The notes under the pieces were generated by a model. It did not search any database and was not told the origin of the DNA. It saw only the letters and a program-made list of their open reading frames with translations. From DAOVXM01 sp963746255 (GTDB taxonomy: Bacteria; Chloroflexota; Anaerolineae; Anaerolineales; UBA4823): a stretch of DNA of 64,000 nt. The DNA lies in the NCBI GenBank assembly GCA_963746255.1, contig CAVVAJ010000009.1, positions 1,612,001 to 1,676,000 on the forward strand, written 5' to 3'. A program made the translations under genes and the position numbers. This document shows, piece by piece, positions 43,966-52,628 of the stretch; position 1 is the first letter of the stretch, and every line of letters starts with the position of its first letter.

Positions 43966-44657
43966 GTGAGTTTCCCCCAAATAACTAGATCGCGATCGAG
44001 TTTGGAATACGCAGGTGACTCGATTTCAAGTGAAGCTGTCATACCACTTCTTATCACATTTAGACCCCCAACAAACCGGGGCGCAATTGTGATGATGACC
44101 AGGTTTGCCAGCCTCTGTTCCAAGAACGATGTGATTACGGAAGCGCCTCCCTCCACCATTACTCGTTGGATTCCAGCCTGCCGTAAGGTGCTCAAAAGGT
44201 CTGGCAGCGGCACTTTTCCCTGATCGTTTGGTTTGAACTTCAGAATACGGCAGCCCGCTTCTCGCAGAGCATGCACACGAGTGCCAGTTATTAGGTTGGT
44301 TGTTGCGATCCACGGCATCTTCTGAGATTTTAGCAGCTTAGATTCCATAGGAAAACGGAGTGTACTGTCTATGATCACCGGTTGGGGGTTGTCACCACGC
44401 ACCAAACGCACGGTTAATTCGGGGTTGTCAGCTAAGATGGTGCCAATCCCCACCAAGATGGCATCATGAACCGCACGCAGTTCATGTGTCATGCGCATCG
44501 ATGCGGCGCCGCTGAGATCAAGCGGTGTGCGCTGCCGGGTAGCAATGCTTCCGTCAATAGACTGTGCGTAGCTCAATGTCACAAACGGGTATTGGGTAGC
44601 CTTCCTGCTTCCTTCGAATTCACCCACAATTTTGCTTACATCAAAACTTGCGCTCAT
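43962..44657 (-). CDS. RibD C-terminal-type reductase (dihydrofolate reductase family)
   Basis: A 231-residue reductase of the RibD_C/DHFR-like fold. FVTLSYAQSIDGSIATRQRT, HDAILVGIGTILADNPELTV and RVMVEGGASVITSFLEQRL are the NADPH- and substrate-binding motifs of 5-amino-6-ribosylaminouracil reductases. The deaminase half of RibD is missing and no other riboflavin gene is adjacent, so a role outside riboflavin synthesis is possible, perhaps on a related pyrimidine or pterin. It is coupled to the downstream dehydrogenase by a 4-bp overlap. Confidence 0.87.
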   Translation of the reverse strand: MSASFDVSKIVGEFEGSRKATQYPFVTLSYAQSIDGSIATRQRTPLDLSGAASMRMTHELRAVHDAILVGIGTILADNPELTVRLVRGDNPQPVIIDSTLRFPMESKLLKSQKMPWIATTNLITGTRVHALREAGCRILKFKPNDQGKVPLPDLLSTLRQAGIQRVMVEGGASVITSFLEQRLANLVIITIAPRFVGGLNVIRSGMTASLEIESPAYSKLDRDLVIWGKLT

Positions 44658-44699
44658 TCCGCCACCAGGTCTTTATATACCGATTTAGCTTGCTTGGTT

Positions 44700-45479
44700 T
44701 CACTTTTGTCCAATAATCATTTCCAACGTGAGTTCGACCGGAAATACCAGAACACACCCTTGGTCCTCAGCCTTCTGGAGAGCAGATAGAATCTTTGCTA
44801 TCCCTGCGTTGTAGTCAGCATCCGATACTAGGATCAACTGGGAGATGGCGTTCTTCTTGAGATAAGGGTCCTCAAGTACTTCCCGCTCGATTTTATCAGC
44901 AACTATTCTGCCAACTGGAACCAGACGGATATTCTGGAAACCCGCCGCTTCCATCCATTCGATTAATTGCTTCCAGGGTGTATATCTCTTCAAATCATTC
45001 TGGCGCACATGGTCAAAGTATTCGTAGACATACCATTGGTCATTATTGCGGTGAAGGTCACGTCCGATGATGCCTAATCCGCCTCCAGGTTGCAGAACAC
45101 GGTAAGCCTCAGATATAAACTTCCTCGGATCATTGAAATGGTGTACAGCGTTTACACAAAAAAGCAGGTCGAAATGATTGTTGGTCAATGGCAGTTTTTC
45201 GGCGGGAGTTTGCACTAGGTGAAAAGGCCGCACATGCAGTCGTGCTTGAGCTAGCATGCCATATGATAAATCTGCTCCACACAGCGTCAAGCCGGGGTTT
45301 CTCAGCACGGATAACCAGTGACCCGTTCCACAGCCAATCTCTAGCACGTTTTTAGCATGATACCTTTCAACTAGCGATAATAAGGCTTCTCGAGTTGGGT
45401 CAGGAGTATGATCTGCAAAACGCTGGTTGTAAGTTTCAGCGACTAAATCATAATCAACTTGCGGAAAACAGTTTTCCAT
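44700..45479 (-). CDS. Class I SAM-dependent methyltransferase (UbiE-like)
   Basis: A 259-residue methyltransferase. NVLEIGCGTGHWLSVLRNPG is motif I; LPLTNNHFDLLFCVNAVHHF and YRVLQPGGGLGIIGRDLHRN are motifs II-III of UbiE/COQ5-like (Methyltransf_11) proteins. The ATG at 45479 is used; a TTG at 45491 would add four residues. It is part of the 40.4-47.9 kb block, in the same direction as the RibD-C gene 42 bp downstream. The acceptor is unknown. Confidence 0.87.
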   Translation of the reverse strand: MENCFPQVDYDLVAETYNQRFADHTPDPTREALLSLVERYHAKNVLEIGCGTGHWLSVLRNPGLTLCGADLSYGMLAQARLHVRPFHLVQTPAEKLPLTNNHFDLLFCVNAVHHFNDPRKFISEAYRVLQPGGGLGIIGRDLHRNNDQWYVYEYFDHVRQNDLKRYTPWKQLIEWMEAAGFQNIRLVPVGRIVADKIEREVLEDPYLKKNAISQLILVSDADYNAGIAKILSALQKAEDQGCVLVFPVELTLEMIIGQK

Positions 45480-45574
45480 GCCAATTCCCAATCTTCAAAG
45501 TTTCCTGTAAATAAATGGTACCATGCTGCTAAGTATAGCCTTATTTTTTATAACCCACATCATAACGGATATTT

Positions 45575-45902
45575 CTATGACGTTGATTGGCGTTGTTCCA
45601 TCCAGAGCAAGATCAACAGGATAAGCTCGATTATTTTATCAAGGTAGGCAATTGACGTTCGTTCACCGATGAACACCCACCCCAAGATGGTCACAGCCGT
45701 GTAGGCTATGAAGATATTGCGAATTATAGTTTAACCGGGGTAGATACAGCAGTACAACCAACACTATATACCCAAATCCGTTGAGATAAAACATAATCAG
45801 ATTGTCTGGGATCGCTAGCATAATAAGGATTATGGCAGCTCCTATTGTTAACCCAATAATCGCAAATTGCATGATACCGAATTTCATCCTGTTATTACTC
45901 AT
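45575..45902 (-). pseudogene. Small three- to four-helix membrane protein gene with a frameshift
   Basis: From the ATG at 45902 the product starts MSNNRMKFGIMQFAIIGLTI with two hydrophobic helices up to LLYLPRLNY. Near 45722 the frame moves by one base and continues as RNIFIAYTAVTILGWVFIGE to RTSIAYLDKIIELILLILLW, a further hydrophobic stretch, ending at 45575. Removing one base there gives one protein of about 108 residues with four hydrophobic segments. No family is recognised; it lies between the flippase-like and methyltransferase genes. Confidence 0.55.
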
Positions 45903-45966
45903 TTCGCCAATTCATTCCTTGAATTTTGGATTTTTTATCTGCTGGACCGGTAGATGAGGCCATTTC

Positions 45967-46995
45967 TCAACGCGGTAATAAAAGTCCAACGAGCAAAGTC
46001 ACCAAACCAATCAACAAATCGCGGGCTCTCATGATAATGCTGATACTAATACCTAAAGCGGGATTGTTGGCAAACATTCTCATAATAAAGACCTGGCTTG
46101 CTTCCAGTACGCCCAGTCCACCTGGAAGGGGGAACAGAAACGCGATACATAAGGCTGTTAAGGCGGTGATTGTTTCTGGTAAGTTCAATCTGAGACCCAA
46201 AAAATTTGCAATCAACCAATATTCGATAACCATCGCAATCCAAATTACAGCTGATACAAGCGATGCTTGGAAGACATCCGCTGGTTTCTGTTGCCAAAAG
46301 TCACTCATCTGTTGCTCGGTAGAGACGATGGTGCTTTTTATGATGATGTACGAGCTGTGATTAAAGGGGAGCCGTTCAAATAACCTGCTCAGTGGGTGCC
46401 TACCGGTCCATATAGCAATCGAATATCCAAGTAGAAGCAGGATAGGCAGAGCTAAGGTGATGACGACTGGCATATTAGATATTTGGAGTATGCTTCTAGT
46501 TTGAAGTGCAAAGTACACGCCGATTAATAGAAATAGGAAATTTGCCAGAAGCTCAATAATTTTATCTAAAGAGACAGAAGCTATTCCACTCGAAACTGGG
46601 ATGCTGTGTCGGTTATAGAGATAGGAAACCTGCACTGGTTCGCCGCCGAATTGTGGGTTAGGGGTGAAGTAGCTCACCCCTAAGGAAACCACCCGGTAGC
46701 CAACTGCTAGCAGAAATCTGATCCGATAGCCTTGTGCATGCAGTATGATCCACCAACGGGCAACGAGCGCTAATCAACATGATTATGCCAACATTGATCC
46801 CGACGAGGATCGCGGTTTGCTTACCCCCATCTGGCTTAATGCAAACCAAATATCTGCCAGTTTGATATCGTGAAGTGCCCACCAGAGCAGCAGCGGGATC
46901 AATACCCAAAGCAGATGGGTCCAGCGAAACCTCTGCCAGTTGTTTGGTGTGTTAGTTGGTAATGTTTGTTGGGTGATTATTTCGGGCTTGTGAGA
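45967..46995 (-). pseudogene. Flippase-like (lysylphosphatidylglycerol synthase TM region) gene with two indels
   Basis: The C-terminal 240 residues (from 46692 down to 45967) are a polytopic membrane protein with YFTPNPQFGGEPVQVSYLYN, the mark of the LPG_synthase_TM/AglD-like family, and LFPLPGGLGVLEA. The N-terminal membrane part continues upstream only if two indels are corrected: loss of one G in a G run at 46824-46828, and an extra base near 46771 (…MLI then ALVARWWIILHAQGYRI). These proteins move or modify lipids. A start codon is not resolved; the 5' boundary given is approximate. Confidence 0.65.
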
Positions 46996-47014
46996 TGGAC
47001 CCGTTGTATTCTGT

Positions 47015-47941
47015 TCAGCCTGTCTGGGTGATGGAATGTTGGTTGTGCCGGATTAGAAGCTTAGCCCGTGAGGTGATTTCTTCGACAATTACCTTGGAGT
47101 CCTTGTGATTTTCAAGATCTGCCACAACGATTGGTTTGCTGTATGCCACATGGATATTGACTGGTCGGAAAAACGGGAATGATGATTGGAATAGAGCCTG
47201 GAGAGCTGCTCCCATGCGCTGTTGGTCTTCAGGTTTCTGGCGCAGCTTAGTCAGCGGGTGATACATAGCCTTGGGCCAGATTACACTCGAAACGATTGCG
47301 GTAACAATTTTTAATTCTGGAACCATCCGGGCGAAAATCGCAATGCTTTCAGACCAATCTTTCAGTGCGCTGATCGCTCCGGGCATCACCGCAGGGTCGG
47401 GCTCAATCTTGCCAGCAGGGAAGGTAAGGATCGTCCTCCCTAGTTGGAGATGGCGAATGGCTTGTCTTACGACCATCATTCTTTCACTAGCCGCATCCCT
47501 CACATATATCAGCTTGCTGTTCACATATGGTAATGCTTTGAGAAAAGGGCGTTCAGCGGCCACAATTTTCAGATCATCGCGCGAGATGCTAGCAAAAAGA
47601 ACCAGCGCGTCAGTCATTCCCGGGTGGTTGGATAGAATAAGCAGCGGCCCGGATTGGGGGATATTGGCCTGTCCACTAATTTTGAAGGCTGAGACGTAAT
47701 TGTTCAGTGCTGTCTGGGATGCACTTTGCAACCCAACCGCAGCAATGCTGCAGTCATAATTGAGCATTTGCCGGGCGAACCTTCGAGTTGGCAATCTGCC
47801 CAGCCAGTGGAGTAGCGCTCGGCCGACCGGAAAGTCGTCAAGACCAAAAGACGCGCATATATCCTGCAGGTTGATCTCGGTTAAGAAGTTCAGCTGCTCT
47901 TTTTCAGAAGAGTGTTGCATTTCTGCAAAAGCTATATCCAT
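47015..47941 (-). CDS. PlsC-like lysophospholipid acyltransferase family protein
   Basis: A 308-residue protein with the acyltransferase NHxxxxD motif as LSNHPGMTD near residue 108, and AERPFLKALP and ILTFPAGKIEPDP in place of the usual FPEGTRS block. Such enzymes acylate glycerolipids or other acceptors at the membrane. It is the first gene of the nine-gene block, with a flippase-like gene directly downstream. Its own promoter is not evident in the AT-rich 70 bp ahead of it. Confidence 0.8.
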   Translation of the reverse strand: MDIAFAEMQHSSEKEQLNFLTEINLQDICASFGLDDFPVGRALLHWLGRLPTRRFARQMLNYDCSIAAVGLQSASQTALNNYVSAFKISGQANIPQSGPLLILSNHPGMTDALVLFASISRDDLKIVAAERPFLKALPYVNSKLIYVRDAASERMMVVRQAIRHLQLGRTILTFPAGKIEPDPAVMPGAISALKDWSESIAIFARMVPELKIVTAIVSSVIWPKAMYHPLTKLRQKPEDQQRMGAALQALFQSSFPFFRPVNIHVAYSKPIVVADLENHKDSKVIVEEITSRAKLLIRHNQHSITQTG

Positions 47942-48011
47942 GGTTGATTAACAATAAACTACACTATTTAGATAATTATACGCTAAATCAAGCAATTCGG
48001 ATTTATCTAGG

Positions 48012-48042
48012 GACAAAAAAGGTGAGGTATGAAACCTCACCT
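48012..48042 (-). terminator. Terminator of the ABC transporter genes
   Basis: Minus-strand perfect hairpin AGGTGAGGT / ACCTCACCT (48034-48042 with 48020-48028), loop of 5 nt, followed by a run of six T and TGTCC. A textbook rho-independent terminator 37 bp after the permease stop. Confidence 0.88.
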
Positions 48043-48078
48043 AAAATTCTTTTGGTTAATAGTAATCTGCCAAACCGA

Positions 48079-48909
48079 TCAAAGATCGCGTCTATTAAAC
48101 TGCCAGATTGCTAAAAAGAGAGTCCCCCCCATAAAAATTATGGCATAAACAATCATATATGGGCTTGGTACGGAGTTCGAAGTAAAAGGCGAGAAGCCCA
48201 TTGCAGATACTAAAGGGGACTGCATATCGAAAGCTGCTCGCCTCCATAGGGCTTCACTGGGCATGATCAGGCTGCTGATGATACCAATATTAATCGCGGC
48301 CTGATTGTTGAGGAATGAACCAAACTGCTCGATCCAGCCACCTATAAATGCGATCCCGTATAAACCGAACACCAGCACACCATTGGCAAGCGTTGATAAA
48401 CTTGCTCCACCCAGTAATGATACACTAAGCAGCAAGAGAGCGTTGAGTCCGATCAACGCTAGTCCTGGCAAAATATTAGGCGCCGTATATCCGGATATCC
48501 CATAGACAATTAATATGACACCCCCAGACATCAACAGCAGATACAGTAGCAGCATGCCAGCAAACCCCAACCATTTTCCGACGACAATTTCCCAGCACGC
48601 GAGTGGTTTGCTAACTATGGTGTGGATAGTTCCTGAAACAATCTCACCTGATAAGGTGTCGACTGAAGTGAGTACAGCCATCATGATGGTCATGAAATTG
48701 ATCGCGTACAGACCTGCCATGAAAATGAAGTTATATATCTCGCTGTAAACGATAGTCGAACTGGAACTGCCCTGCATATCCTTTTGCATCTCATAAAATC
48801 CGAGCGCATAGATCACCAAGAACAAGCTACCTAGGATCAATGCGACCCATAGGATCCAACGGCGAGCTGCTTCACGAAATGTCAGGCGGGCAATTATTAA
48901 TGCGCTCAT
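48079..48909 (-). CDS. ABC-2 type transporter permease
   Basis: A 276-residue protein with about six hydrophobic segments, starting MSALIIARLTFREAARRWIL as in ABC-2/Nos-type permeases, with SGEIVSGTIHTIVSKPL, the cytoplasmic loop that contacts the ATPase. It forms an exporter with the ATP-binding protein encoded 33 bp upstream. The substrate is unknown. The terminator at 48012-48042 ends the unit. Confidence 0.88.
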   Translation of the reverse strand: MSALIIARLTFREAARRWILWVALILGSLFLVIYALGFYEMQKDMQGSSSSTIVYSEIYNFIFMAGLYAINFMTIMMAVLTSVDTLSGEIVSGTIHTIVSKPLACWEIVVGKWLGFAGMLLLYLLLMSGGVILIVYGISGYTAPNILPGLALIGLNALLLLSVSLLGGASLSTLANGVLVFGLYGIAFIGGWIEQFGSFLNNQAAINIGIISSLIMPSEALWRRAAFDMQSPLVSAMGFSPFTSNSVPSPYMIVYAIIFMGGTLFLAIWQFNRRDL

Positions 48910-48942
48910 AAAATTATATGCACCTTAGGTTGGTAGCTTTTA

Positions 48943-49875
48943 CTATAAACCGCCATCGGTCCCCACAATCTCAATGAACAAGTCTTCCAAGGAGATTTGT
49001 TCTGGCCGGATGGCAAATACATCCACACCTTGCTCTACCAGGAATCGGTTGATCTCCGGTAATACGCTTTGACTTACCACAGTCATTGTCAGCAAATCAT
49101 TATCTAAGCGTATATTCTTGCTCCAATCGGATAAACTAGCAACCACTGCAGGTGAGAAACCATGCCCACGGAAGGATACGCTGATCTCCCCACCCATAAA
49201 CTCGTTTAATGGGCTTATCCGCAGCATTTCACCGCGTTTGATAAAAGCTACCCGATCGCAGGTGATTTCCACCTCACTTAGTAAGTGTGAGTTCAAAAAG
49301 ACTGTTGTCCCTTGGGAACGTAAATTGCGGATGATATCCCTTACCAATCGTCTTCCAACGGGATCTAAGCCCGAGGTTGGCTCATCAAGGATGACCAAAT
49401 CCGGTTCGTTCAGCAGTGCCTGGGCAAGGCCTACTCGCTGCAGCATGCCTTTTGAGAATTGTTTTAATTTCTTCGAGGCGTGATCTGCCAACCCAACCAG
49501 CTCGAGCAGTTCTGGGACTCTTTTTTGCCGGGTTGGACGTGGCATGTGGTATAGTTCAGCGTGTAGCGTCAGAAACTCTTCAGCAGTTAACCATTCATGA
49601 AAACGGAAATGCTCTGGCAGGAAGCCAATGCGGGTACGCGTTTGGCGGTCCCGCAGTGCGGCGTTGAGCACTGTCCCATCTCCAGCTGTAGGCTTGATCA
49701 AACCCAACAGCATCTTCACCGCGGTTGTTTTACCAGCTCCGTTCGGGCCTAAAAAGCCAAACACCTCACCTTGTTCAACTGTCAGGGTCAGGTTGGCAAC
49801 TGCTACTTTGTCACCAAAAGTTTTATTTAGATTGCGTACATTAATTGCTGGATGATTTGACGAAGTTGCGACCAT
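48943..49875 (-). CDS. ABC transporter ATP-binding protein
   Basis: A 310-residue ATPase. Walker A is GPNGAGKTTAVK (about 38-49), the Q-loop GFLPEHF, the signature FSKGMLQRVGLAQ, Walker B LVILDEPTSGLDPVG, and the switch His in LNSHLLSE. The C-terminal 90 residues are the regulatory domain usual in ABC-2 (DrrA/CcmA-like) exporters. It is paired with the following permease. It lies downstream of a sigma/anti-sigma pair on the same strand, separated by a hairpin, so a shared control is possible but unproven. Confidence 0.92.
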   Translation of the reverse strand: MVATSSNHPAINVRNLNKTFGDKVAVANLTLTVEQGEVFGFLGPNGAGKTTAVKMLLGLIKPTAGDGTVLNAALRDRQTRTRIGFLPEHFRFHEWLTAEEFLTLHAELYHMPRPTRQKRVPELLELVGLADHASKKLKQFSKGMLQRVGLAQALLNEPDLVILDEPTSGLDPVGRRLVRDIIRNLRSQGTTVFLNSHLLSEVEITCDRVAFIKRGEMLRISPLNEFMGGEISVSFRGHGFSPAVVASLSDWSKNIRLDNDLLTMTVVSQSVLPEINRFLVEQGVDVFAIRPEQISLEDLFIEIVGTDGGL

Positions 49876-49938
49876 TTCAGGTGGGAAAGGGTAGTCTGAC
49901 GCGGTTCACCCAAGAAATTGATCTGATGGAATAGTATG

Positions 49939-49989
49939 CTGGATGGGTAGTGCTGTCGTTGACATTTTCACCCATCCAGTCCGGATTGT
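49939..49989 (-). terminator. Stem-loop after the second anti-sigma gene
   Basis: CTGGATGGGT (49939-49948) and ACCCATCCAG (49980-49989) form a 10-bp stem with a 31-nt loop just beyond the anti-sigma stop. It lacks a T-run, so attenuation or processing is as likely as termination. Confidence 0.35.
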
Positions 49990-49992
49990 ACC

Positions 49993-51171
49993 TTATTTCA
50001 GTGTTGATGCAATTCTGGCCGCTGTAGAAGCAGATCCAGGTCCCGATAGTGCGTAAACGATACCATCTTTTACCCACAACAGCACATACTGTGTTTCTTG
50101 GTCCTTGAACTCCTGCAGAATAAGTGTCCCGACAACGCCATCAACCGGCATTTCTTGGTAAGTTGTACTGTTTTGCGGTATTGGGATTACAAATGTAGTC
50201 GTCCAGTCGATGTTTTGCGCAAAGTGGTCAGCTTCTTCTGGAGACATACCCATGATTTGCAAAAACGCATTGCCAATCTGCGCAATATCCAAACCGGGTG
50301 GTGCAGATATGGTTGGACTCTTGGTTTGGACTAATGTAGTGCAGCGCGACTGCGGCATCTGCTCAGGATCATCGGGGTCATATTCGCGCCTGGCGGGAGC
50401 CAGGGGGTCGTATTCACATTCACCATATTGAGCTGAAACAGAAGATGAAATTTCGACGCTTACCGTTGCACCATCTAGGTCCGCGGGCAGACTGATATCG
50501 GGCAAGTCAATCTCGTTTAATACCGCCTGTACATGCTCGAGGTTTACCGCGAAGCTGGCCGTTGTTCCGGGAATGACCGTCAGGTAGAGCTCATTATTCA
50601 TGCCAGCAGGTAGCCTGACAGGAATACCAGCAAGAGCGCTCGCTTCGCTGCTCGAGTTAACCTCCTGCGGTTCACCTTTCTCATCTACGGTGATATCTTC
50701 GGTAAACATAAACTCGAGTTGGTTGGCAGACTCTAAACGGCCTTGAAGGTTGCTCGGATCTACGGACACCACGGTGAATTTTTGAACCCGGAACAATCCT
50801 AAAAAGCTGTTAGCAATCGCTTGAACGGGGGAGAAAGCAATCGCTGCCACTAGGATCACGATAATACCCACAACAATCCAGGCTGAACGATAGTCGCGAG
50901 AAAATACTTTCTTAAACATATTCTTTTCCTTCGGCGCGGTTATACGCTTTTCAAGCTGCCGTCTGGCAGCAGTTGCTGAATTTGCTTTTTTATCCTCATG
51001 CTTGGTAATTTCTGAGAGTAAGGTCTGCACATGTTCTGTACGCGAGGTTTGATTTGATAGGGCTAGTTGGCAGTGTTGACAGCTATCTACATGATCCTGA
51101 ACATTCTCTTCTTCGCTGGAGCTAAGCTCATGATCAAGATATGCCTTTAGTTTTCCATCCGGTATATGCAT
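49993..51171 (-). CDS. Membrane anti-sigma factor with zinc finger
   Basis: A 392-residue protein. Residues 1-45 have the zf-HC2 HxxxCxxC motif (DHVDSCQHC), residues 95-120 are a membrane helix (AWIVVGIIVILVAAIAF), and residues 130-392 are an extracytoplasmic beta-rich domain with VQAIANSFLGLFRVQKFTVV, as in DUF4367-containing anti-sigmas. It should hold the adjacent sigma factor at the membrane until a surface signal leads to release. The sigma gene lies 42 bp upstream on the same strand. Confidence 0.85.
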   Translation of the reverse strand: MHIPDGKLKAYLDHELSSSEEENVQDHVDSCQHCQLALSNQTSRTEHVQTLLSEITKHEDKKANSATAARRQLEKRITAPKEKNMFKKVFSRDYRSAWIVVGIIVILVAAIAFSPVQAIANSFLGLFRVQKFTVVSVDPSNLQGRLESANQLEFMFTEDITVDEKGEPQEVNSSSEASALAGIPVRLPAGMNNELYLTVIPGTTASFAVNLEHVQAVLNEIDLPDISLPADLDGATVSVEISSSVSAQYGECEYDPLAPARREYDPDDPEQMPQSRCTTLVQTKSPTISAPPGLDIAQIGNAFLQIMGMSPEEADHFAQNIDWTTTFVIPIPQNSTTYQEMPVDGVVGTLILQEFKDQETQYVLLWVKDGIVYALSGPGSASTAARIASTLK

Positions 51172-51213
51172 CTTCTGCTCCTTCCCGCAAGGCTAGCACG
51201 GTACGTCAGGTGC

Positions 51214-51759
51214 TTATTCGAAATTCTGATATCGCTCTTCAAATTCCTGCTCGGCTCGAGCCAGTAATGTTCCTACGGAACCGGGCGCTATATCTAATGT
51301 TGTGGCGATATCTCGATAGCTGAATCCAGAATAGCGCAGGACCAGCAGTTGAGCTGAGCGGCTTTTTAGCTGCGCCAGCACAGCTCGCACGTACTGGCGG
51401 GTTTGGTTTCTTTCAACTTGATCGGCAGGATTTTGGGTATCATATTCAGCTCGCTCTGCTAACATGACTTCTTGTTCGTAATTTGCTCTGCGTTGTTGTG
51501 ACCGCAGCGCATTCAGCCCCAGGTTTGTGACAACCCGGTAGAGCCAACCTCCCAATCGATCACGGTTGAGGTTAGCGGGTGCTTTTCTGTACAACCTCCA
51601 GAAAGTCTCTAAGGCCAAGTCCTCTGCCTCAGCATGTTCGCCAACCAACGAGAATGCTATTCCATAAACCCTGTTCCAATGCTGGGAAAAGGTTATTTCA
51701 AACCAATCCGATCTATCACTTGCCTTCTGTTGGATGTTTTTCTTTGTAGCCAATGCCAA
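51214..51759 (-). CDS. ECF-type RNA polymerase sigma factor (second copy)
   Basis: A 181-residue sigma factor: region 2 (FSQHWNRVYGIAFSLVGEHA, then EAEDLALETFWRLY and LGGWLYRVVTNLGLNALRSQ) and region 4 (SAQLLVLRYSGFSYRDIATT, LDIAPGSVGTLLARAEQEF). The TTG at 51759 is chosen because GAGGT precedes it by 7-8 nt and the protein then begins close to region 2; an ATG at 51825 would add 22 Cys-rich residues unlike the family. It is paired with the membrane anti-sigma factor downstream. Confidence 0.85.
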   Translation of the reverse strand: MALATKKNIQQKASDRSDWFEITFSQHWNRVYGIAFSLVGEHAEAEDLALETFWRLYRKAPANLNRDRLGGWLYRVVTNLGLNALRSQQRRANYEQEVMLAERAEYDTQNPADQVERNQTRQYVRAVLAQLKSRSAQLLVLRYSGFSYRDIATTLDIAPGSVGTLLARAEQEFEERYQNFE

Positions 51760-51970
51760 TGAACACCTCTGCCGACAAGCACTATATATAATATCAACAC
51801 CGCTTGTGGCATGTTTATGACACATTTCTTTGCTTCAATATCTATATACTAACATCGAAATATACTACCATTGGTCTAACCACCAGGTTTGATTTCGCGC
51901 TGGAACTTCTCTGGTGAATAGATCGTCTATCATAATAGTGGATCTAGAACAATTAATCAGGAGATTCGTG

Positions 51971-52369
51971 ATGGTTAAAACAAGCAAGATCAATCTGCTT
52001 TGGTTGCTGAGCCTGTGCTCTCTTTTTGCGTGTGTGGGGGCTACCTCTGAAAACCATGTTATTAGACAAACAGACATGGGCGAGACAGTCCAAATGGAGC
52101 CTGGGGAGACGCTGACCGTTATTCTTGAAGGTAATCTGACAACAGGTTATTCATGGGAGGTTGTTGAAGCCGATCCGACGGTCCTTAAACCCGTTGGTGA
52201 ACCAGAATATATCTCGGAAAGCGAATTGCTTGGTTCAGGAGGGGAGTTCCGCTTTAGCTTTTTCGCAGTCAATTCTGGGCAAACCGATCTGAAAATAATT
52301 TATCACCGGCTTTGGGAAGAAGATGTCGTACCGCTCGAGGTCTTCGAGATCCCAATTGTTGTACGATAA
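51971..52369 (+). CDS. Chagasin-type (I42) protease inhibitor lipoprotein
   Basis: A 132-residue exported protein. The lipobox LFAC lies about 20 residues from the ATG at 51971, which has GGAG 8 nt ahead. The mature part carries the three loops of I42 inhibitors of cysteine proteases: GNLTTGYSWEV (for the usual NPTTGY), GSGGEFRFSFF and YHRLWEE. It would protect the cell surface from papain-like proteases. It is divergent from the sigma/anti-sigma unit. Confidence 0.85.
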   Translation: MVKTSKINLLWLLSLCSLFACVGATSENHVIRQTDMGETVQMEPGETLTVILEGNLTTGYSWEVVEADPTVLKPVGEPEYISESELLGSGGEFRFSFFAVNSGQTDLKIIYHRLWEEDVVPLEVFEIPIVVR

Positions 52370-52393
52370 GATCTCAACCATAAGACTCTCATC

Positions 52394-52600
52394 CTAGAAA
52401 TGCGCGCTGGTGTGAGGGGGTGGTTTAGTTGTCGATTGCTTAATAGGAAAACTCGCTGAAGGAGTGTAGATCAAATCTGGATGGTTTGGCCTAGGAGAAT
52501 TGATCGCTGGTTGAGTTTCAGCAGATATCTTGTTCGCACAACCCGCAACACCGCTAAAAAGCAACCTGTATAGCATTAGCTTGACAGGGATAATACGCAT
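52394..52600 (-). CDS. Possible small lipoprotein
   Basis: A 68-codon frame that starts with ATG, has a basic N-region, a short hydrophobic stretch and a lipobox-like VAGC near residue 21, then a Pro/Ser/Thr-rich tail. There is no Shine-Dalgarno sequence and no known family. It sits 28 bp after the tandem-Nudix gene on the same strand. The lipoprotein pattern is its only support. Confidence 0.35.
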   Translation of the reverse strand: MRIIPVKLMLYRLLFSGVAGCANKISAETQPAINSPRPNHPDLIYTPSASFPIKQSTTKPPPHTSAHF

Positions 52601-52628
52601 AAGATGGGTGTAATTTCACAGGGGGTTT

